The notes under the pieces: generated by a model
The model's input: only the letters and a program-made list of their open reading frames with translations
Database searches by the model: none
Told to the model about the DNA's origin: nothing
Made by a program: the position numbers and the translations under genes
Shown: in pieces, positions 60,906 to 64,000 of the stretch
How the letters are laid out: every line of letters starts with the position of its first letter
How positions within the stretch are numbered: the stretch's first letter is position 1
NCBI GenBank assembly: GCA_022647725.1
Contig: JALCLG010000001.1
Location: 378,931 to 442,930 of the forward strand
Origin: Bacilli bacterium
GTDB lineage: Bacteria; Bacillota_I; Bacilli_A; RFN20; CAG-288
DNA length: 64,000 nt
Direction: 5' to 3'

Positions 60906-61430
60906 TTAGTCGATGTAGACAACGACCCAACGGTCATTGTTGATGCCAGAGAGGTTATCGTAGACACGGACGAAGAGCGTATGATCTCCGGAATCGCCGA
61001 CATAAGCTAAGGTCGAACGATCGTTGATGTAGACATACTGCTGATCATCACCGGCTTCACCGTTAGCGATGAGAGCCTTGTTGGCAGCAAAGAGTCTCTG
61101 AGCCTTGCCAACGAGCGTATAACCACAGTTCGGAGTATGATGAACCGGAACTTCGGTATCATCGGCACGGACGAACTTGATGGCATCACCCTTAGCGAAG
61201 GTACCCTTGAAGAAGTATTCCTTGACGCCATAGATGGGGGAAGTCTGAGTGGAGAACTTGTTCTTCTTGCCATTCAGAACGACATAGAGATCATCGCCAT
61301 TGGCAACGATCTTGGCAGCCTCTGCCGGCTTGACGGCAACCTTGACGGTCTCAACCGGCTTGACGGCAGCAACAACCGGCTTCACCTCTTCATTCGTCTT
61401 CTTCGAACGTTTATAAGTAGCTTTTTTCAT
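60906..61430 (-). CDS. Protein of unknown function with a Lys/Val/Ala/Pro-rich N-terminal tail
   Basis: 174 residues. The first 45 residues are basic and repetitive (KPVVAAVKPVETVKVAVKPA-type), followed by a compact beta-rich domain (DLYVVLNGKKNKF, KGTFAKGDAIKFVRADD, QYVYINDRSTLAYV, DRWVVVYID). No signal peptide or membrane helix, so probably cytoplasmic; the tail suggests nucleic-acid or surface binding. The beta domain loosely resembles carbohydrate-binding modules, but I cannot name it. It has its own promoter (TTGCTT 61482-61487, 18 bases, TAAACT 61458-61463) and terminator. Confidence 0.7.
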   Translation of the reverse strand: MKKATYKRSKKTNEEVKPVVAAVKPVETVKVAVKPAEAAKIVANGDDLYVVLNGKKNKFSTQTSPIYGVKEYFFKGTFAKGDAIKFVRADDTEVPVHHTPNCGYTLVGKAQRLFAANKALIANGEAGDDQQYVYINDRSTLAYVGDSGDHTLFVRVYDNLSGINNDRWVVVYID

Positions 61431-61457
61431 GATAATTTAATTATCTCCTCGATTGTG

Positions 61458-61500
61458 AGTTTAGCATTCCTTACCAGCGGGAAGCAAGTCAGCCTATAAT
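61458..61500. promoter_or_regulatory. Divergent promoters for the unknown protein and rsmF
   Basis: Minus strand TTGCTT/TAAACT spaced 18 bases. Plus strand TATAAT at 61495-61500, with a weak TTACCA 18 bases upstream; AAGGAG then lies before ATG 61525. The two promoters overlap. Confidence 0.6.
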
Positions 61501-61524
61501 AATAAAGAGAAGGAGTGAAGCGCT

Positions 61525-62799
61525 ATGAATTTTGACTTTGCAAGTTTACTTAGGCAATATTCGGATAAAAACGTCATTGATAAGTTCAAAGTTGTTTTAA
61601 CTAAAAAAGCGGTTTCGTCTTTCCTAATCAATCCTAACGTCATCACTGCCGAGACGATTGAAAAAGACTTGACACCTCTTACTAAGGATCCTCAGGACCC
61701 GTTGCTTTTCCGTTATGACAGAGAGGCGTTGCCCCTCGGGAAAAGCCTGTTGCATGCCGGCGGTGCTTTCTATATCCTGGATCCTTCCTCCGCCGCTATC
61801 TCCTATTATCTGAAGGATCTCGTCGCTAAAGACCCCCTGGTTCTGGATATGGCTGCCGCTCCCGGTGGCAAGTCGATTGCGTTCAGCTTCCGCCGTCCGG
61901 ACAGTCTGATCGTTGCCAACGATCTCAGCTATTCAAGGGCTCTGGAAATTGCCAAAAACACCGATCGGCTCGGCCTGACGAACATCCTTTCCCTGTCCTT
62001 GGATCTCCAGGCTTTACGGGTAGCCAGCTGTTTTGATCTTGTCATCCTGGATGCTCCCTGCTCCGGCAGCGGCATGATCCGCAAGGATGAGGCAATGGCC
62101 GCAGACTGGTCGCCCGAGAAGGTCAGCCGTCTGCTGCCGGTGCAGGAAGCCTTGTTGGAGAAGGGTTATTCCCTCCTGAAGAAAGGCGGCATCCTTGCCT
62201 ATTCGACCTGTTCCCTCTCCGTCGAAGAGGACGAGAATCAGATAACGGCCTTCCTGAAACGTCATCCTCAGGCCGAAGAAATCAAAATCAAGGTACCGGA
62301 TACGATTATTACTGGAAAGGCCGGCTATCATCTGATTCCGGGTGTCTATGACGGCGAAGGCATTTACTTCGCTTTCATCCGGAAAAACGAGGGCAGTCCT
62401 TATGTTGCCCATGAGATCAAATATGAGGCCAGTCCGGTTCCCGGTCTTCATGCCTTCCGTTACCGGAAGAATCTCTTCTTCCTTTCCCGGATGGTCGGGG
62501 AACTGAGCAACCTTCCTTATCTGGTTCCCGGCATCAAACAGCTGGATGACAGTGACCACCCCAAGTGTCTCTATGACCATGCCTACAGCAAGGTCAGTCC
62601 GGAGATCCCGTTATTGGAGCTCTCGAAAGAGGAGGCCCTGCTTTATGAATCCGGTCAGGAGCTATCGGTCAGTTCGTCCTTGGCTGATGGGTTAGTGATC
62701 CTAACCTACCAGTCCTTGCGGCTGGGGTTTGGCAAGAAGCTGGGGAAGAAAGTCAAGAACTACCTGCCCAAAGGACTGCGACAGAATCTGGTGATGTAG
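61525..62799 (+). CDS. rsmF: rRNA (cytosine-5)-methyltransferase, RsmF/NSUN type
   Basis: 424 residues. AdoMet-dependent m5C methyltransferase: DMAAAPGGKSIA (AdoMet loop), VANDLSYSRALEI, DAPCSGSGM (motif IV), YSTCSLSVEEDE (motif VI catalytic Cys). A C-terminal domain (about 290-424) resembles the PUA-like tail of RsmF/YebU enzymes acting on 16S rRNA, so the target base is inferred from the family. AGAAGGAG precedes ATG 61525. Confidence 0.9.
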   Translation: MNFDFASLLRQYSDKNVIDKFKVVLTKKAVSSFLINPNVITAETIEKDLTPLTKDPQDPLLFRYDREALPLGKSLLHAGGAFYILDPSSAAISYYLKDLVAKDPLVLDMAAAPGGKSIAFSFRRPDSLIVANDLSYSRALEIAKNTDRLGLTNILSLSLDLQALRVASCFDLVILDAPCSGSGMIRKDEAMAADWSPEKVSRLLPVQEALLEKGYSLLKKGGILAYSTCSLSVEEDENQITAFLKRHPQAEEIKIKVPDTIITGKAGYHLIPGVYDGEGIYFAFIRKNEGSPYVAHEIKYEASPVPGLHAFRYRKNLFFLSRMVGELSNLPYLVPGIKQLDDSDHPKCLYDHAYSKVSPEIPLLELSKEEALLYESGQELSVSSSLADGLVILTYQSLRLGFGKKLGKKVKNYLPKGLRQNLVM

Positions 62800-62805
62800 C
62801 CAAAG

Positions 62806-62858
62806 AAAAGGTCTTTCCGGAAACCTGCGGGGAGCGAAGCTTCCAGAAAGACCTTTTC
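62806..62858 (+). terminator. Terminator of rsmF
   Basis: AAAAGGTCTTTCCGGA pairs with TCCAGAAAGACCTTTT with one bulge; loop of about 20 bases. Confidence 0.75.
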
Positions 62859-62929
62859 GTCTGAGACAGCAGCGTTCCGATCCAGCCTTTCATTTCTCCT
62901 TTCCGGTAAGGCTGGACGGCTAAAGGTTT

Positions 62930-63184
62930 TTAGCAGGAGCGAAGAACGATCTGCCGTCCCGAACCATCCATCAGCTCAGCCACATAGATGTCCTTGGCGA
63001 CTTCATGAGGATCGCTGATGGACTTGAAGCTGTCTTCTTCCAGCAGCGAGGTCATCTCGCTGAGGTCCTGACGGGAGGGAGCATAGTAGAAGTAGGTAGC
63101 CCAACGCGGCATCTGCCGGAACGACTCGGAGTCAACCAGGCGGCGTTCCTGGGAACGCTCAAGGGCTGTTTCAGTGTTTTTCAT
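62930..63184 (-). CDS. Small protein of unknown function
   Basis: 84 residues, hydrophilic, no membrane helix or Cys motif. It begins with a charged stretch, has a central aromatic patch (RWATYFYYAPS) and acidic helices. I do not recognise it. TATTAT lies six bases before ATG 63184 and there is no Shine-Dalgarno, so it is either leaderless or not a gene; codon use looks normal for the window. It is divergent from the AraC regulator. Confidence 0.5.
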   Translation of the reverse strand: MKNTETALERSQERRLVDSESFRQMPRWATYFYYAPSRQDLSEMTSLLEEDSFKSISDPHEVAKDIYVAELMDGSGRQIVLRSC

Positions 63185-63274
63185 ACCATCATAATAGTGC
63201 TCATTGAAAATACAATCATTCCGAAAATAGCTTAAAAGTATAACAATCCTGCTAAGATGGTGTATCCTAGAGGC

Positions 63275-64000
63275 ATGGATAAACTAACCGTGCTTCCGGA
63301 TCAGTCGGAGATCGTCCATTATGATGATCCGCTGTTTCCGCTCTATCTGAGGGAGAATACCCTCAGTCTCTATCCCTTGAAGAAGGTCCTCTGCCACTGG
63401 CATCCGGACATGGAGTTCTTCTATGTCGAAAAAGGACACCCCTCCTATTTCGTCAACGGCACGATTGTGCCATTAAAGGAAGGGGAGGTTCTCTTCGTCA
63501 ATTCCAAGGTGATGCATTATGGTTTCTCTCCCGATGGCATCGACAGCACCTACCTCTGTCTGGTCTTCCATCCCAGTCTTCTTTCCCCCAATCCCACCAC
63601 CGCCGACCATTATGTGACGCCGGTCAGCGACAACCCCGATCTTCCCTATGTTCTCTTCTCTAAGGAGGTCGGACAGGGCTTAGCCAAGGAGATGAGGGCT
63701 ATCTTTGCCTTGCTCCAAGAGAAAAAACCGGGCTATCCGCTGTTGGTCCTTTCCCATCTTTATGCTTTCTGGTCGCTCTTCCTCTCTATGAAAGGACAGG
63801 AGCAGGAACAGATCCTAGGCTCCTCGGAAAAGGCCGTCCTCGTCAAAACGATGCTCAGCTATCTTTATCAGCATTATCAGGAGCCTGTCAGCCTGACTGA
63901 CTTAGCCCAGGCCGGCGCTCTCTCGGAAAGCTATGCCAGCCATCTGTTCATGGCCCAGCTCGGCGATTCCCCGATTCAGTACCTCAACCGTTACCGGCTG
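63275..64000 (+). CDS. AraC-family transcriptional regulator, cut by the window end
   Basis: 242 codons read without a stop from ATG 63275; the gene runs off the right edge. The N-terminal half is a cupin-type sensor (CHWHPDMEFFYVEKG, then EGEVLFVNSKVMHYGF). The C-terminal part begins the AraC DNA-binding domain (VSLTDLAQAGALSESYASHL, then FMAQLGDSPIQYLNRYRL), covering the first helix-turn-helix and part of the linker. AraC proteins of this type control sugar or stress genes, often neighbours, which here lie outside the window. TGCTAAGAT at 63250-63258 may be its extended -10. Confidence 0.85.
   Translation, partial: MDKLTVLPDQSEIVHYDDPLFPLYLRENTLSLYPLKKVLCHWHPDMEFFYVEKGHPSYFVNGTIVPLKEGEVLFVNSKVMHYGFSPDGIDSTYLCLVFHPSLLSPNPTTADHYVTPVSDNPDLPYVLFSKEVGQGLAKEMRAIFALLQEKKPGYPLLVLSHLYAFWSLFLSMKGQEQEQILGSSEKAVLVKTMLSYLYQHYQEPVSLTDLAQAGALSESYASHLFMAQLGDSPIQYLNRYRL

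Noticed and set aside
62881-62916. Inverted repeat TCCAGCCTT/AAGGCTGGA as terminator of the small gene at 62930
   Set aside because: The stem is clear, but the loop is long and no T-run follows on the minus strand.

Overview
This 64 kb window looks like the chromosome of a low-biosynthesis, probably anaerobic and host-associated member of the Bacillota, nearest in gene content to Erysipelotrichia/Bacilli. The support is gene order and content: ccpA-like, ezrA, iscS and thiI in one block, the rpsF-ssb-rpsR operon, a YolD-like gene beside a Y-family polymerase, an MreB paralogue, RibU under an FMN riboswitch, rubrerythrin and paired DegV proteins. TAA, TAG and TGA all end ordinary genes, so the code is the standard bacterial one. 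Most of the window is mid-GC; roughly 53.6-55.2 kb looks more AT-rich by eye. There is no rRNA, prophage, transposase or CRISPR array.

Layout. 1-3.8 kb: end of a surface-anchored Ig-like protein, a broken apbE flavin transferase gene, and a NapH-type membrane ferredoxin fused to two FMN-binding domains. 4-9.1 kb: ccpA-like/ezrA/iscS/thiI operon. 9.3-18.2 kb: rubrerythrin, a heterodimeric ABC exporter with a small membrane protein, a HAD phosphatase, and two tandem MgtE Mg transporters. 18.2-24 kb: SRAP protein, SpoU methyltransferase and a phosphonate-type ABC importer. 24-28.5 kb: rpsF-ssb-rpsR, Y-family polymerase with YolD, a guanylate-kinase-like protein and a HAD phosphatase. 28.8-34 kb: spermidine/putrescine-type ABC operon. 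34.1-39.8 kb: zinc-ribbon membrane protein and a sugar ABC operon. 39.9-45.8 kb: two RDD membrane proteins, a SIR2-domain protein, a RimK-like ligase, an initiator-type tRNA-Met, and ribU with its riboswitch. 45.8-50.8 kb: two DegV proteins, membrane protein, NimA-like flavoprotein, tRNA-Trp, YqeY and a divergent MreB. 50.9-55.4 kb: lysine-riboswitch-controlled amino-acid importer, a lipoprotein gene bracketed by a duplicated riboswitch upstream region, and an orphan RHH antitoxin. 55.5-64 kb: typA, ABC-F, pyrimidine-nucleoside phosphorylase, an unknown basic-tailed protein, RsmF and an AraC regulator cut by the window end.

The genes together suggest scavenging of polyamines, sugars, lysine, riboflavin, phosphonate-like compounds and fatty acids, with a flavin-based extracytoplasmic electron-transfer module whose maturation gene carries a stop codon. 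Points most worth a second look: the amber codon inside apbE; a stand-alone SIR2 protein with an unknown N-terminal domain; the duplicated lysine-riboswitch 5' region; an initiator-type tRNA with several altered positions; and the frequent placement of a -10 box 6-9 bases before a start codon, which predicts leaderless mRNAs.
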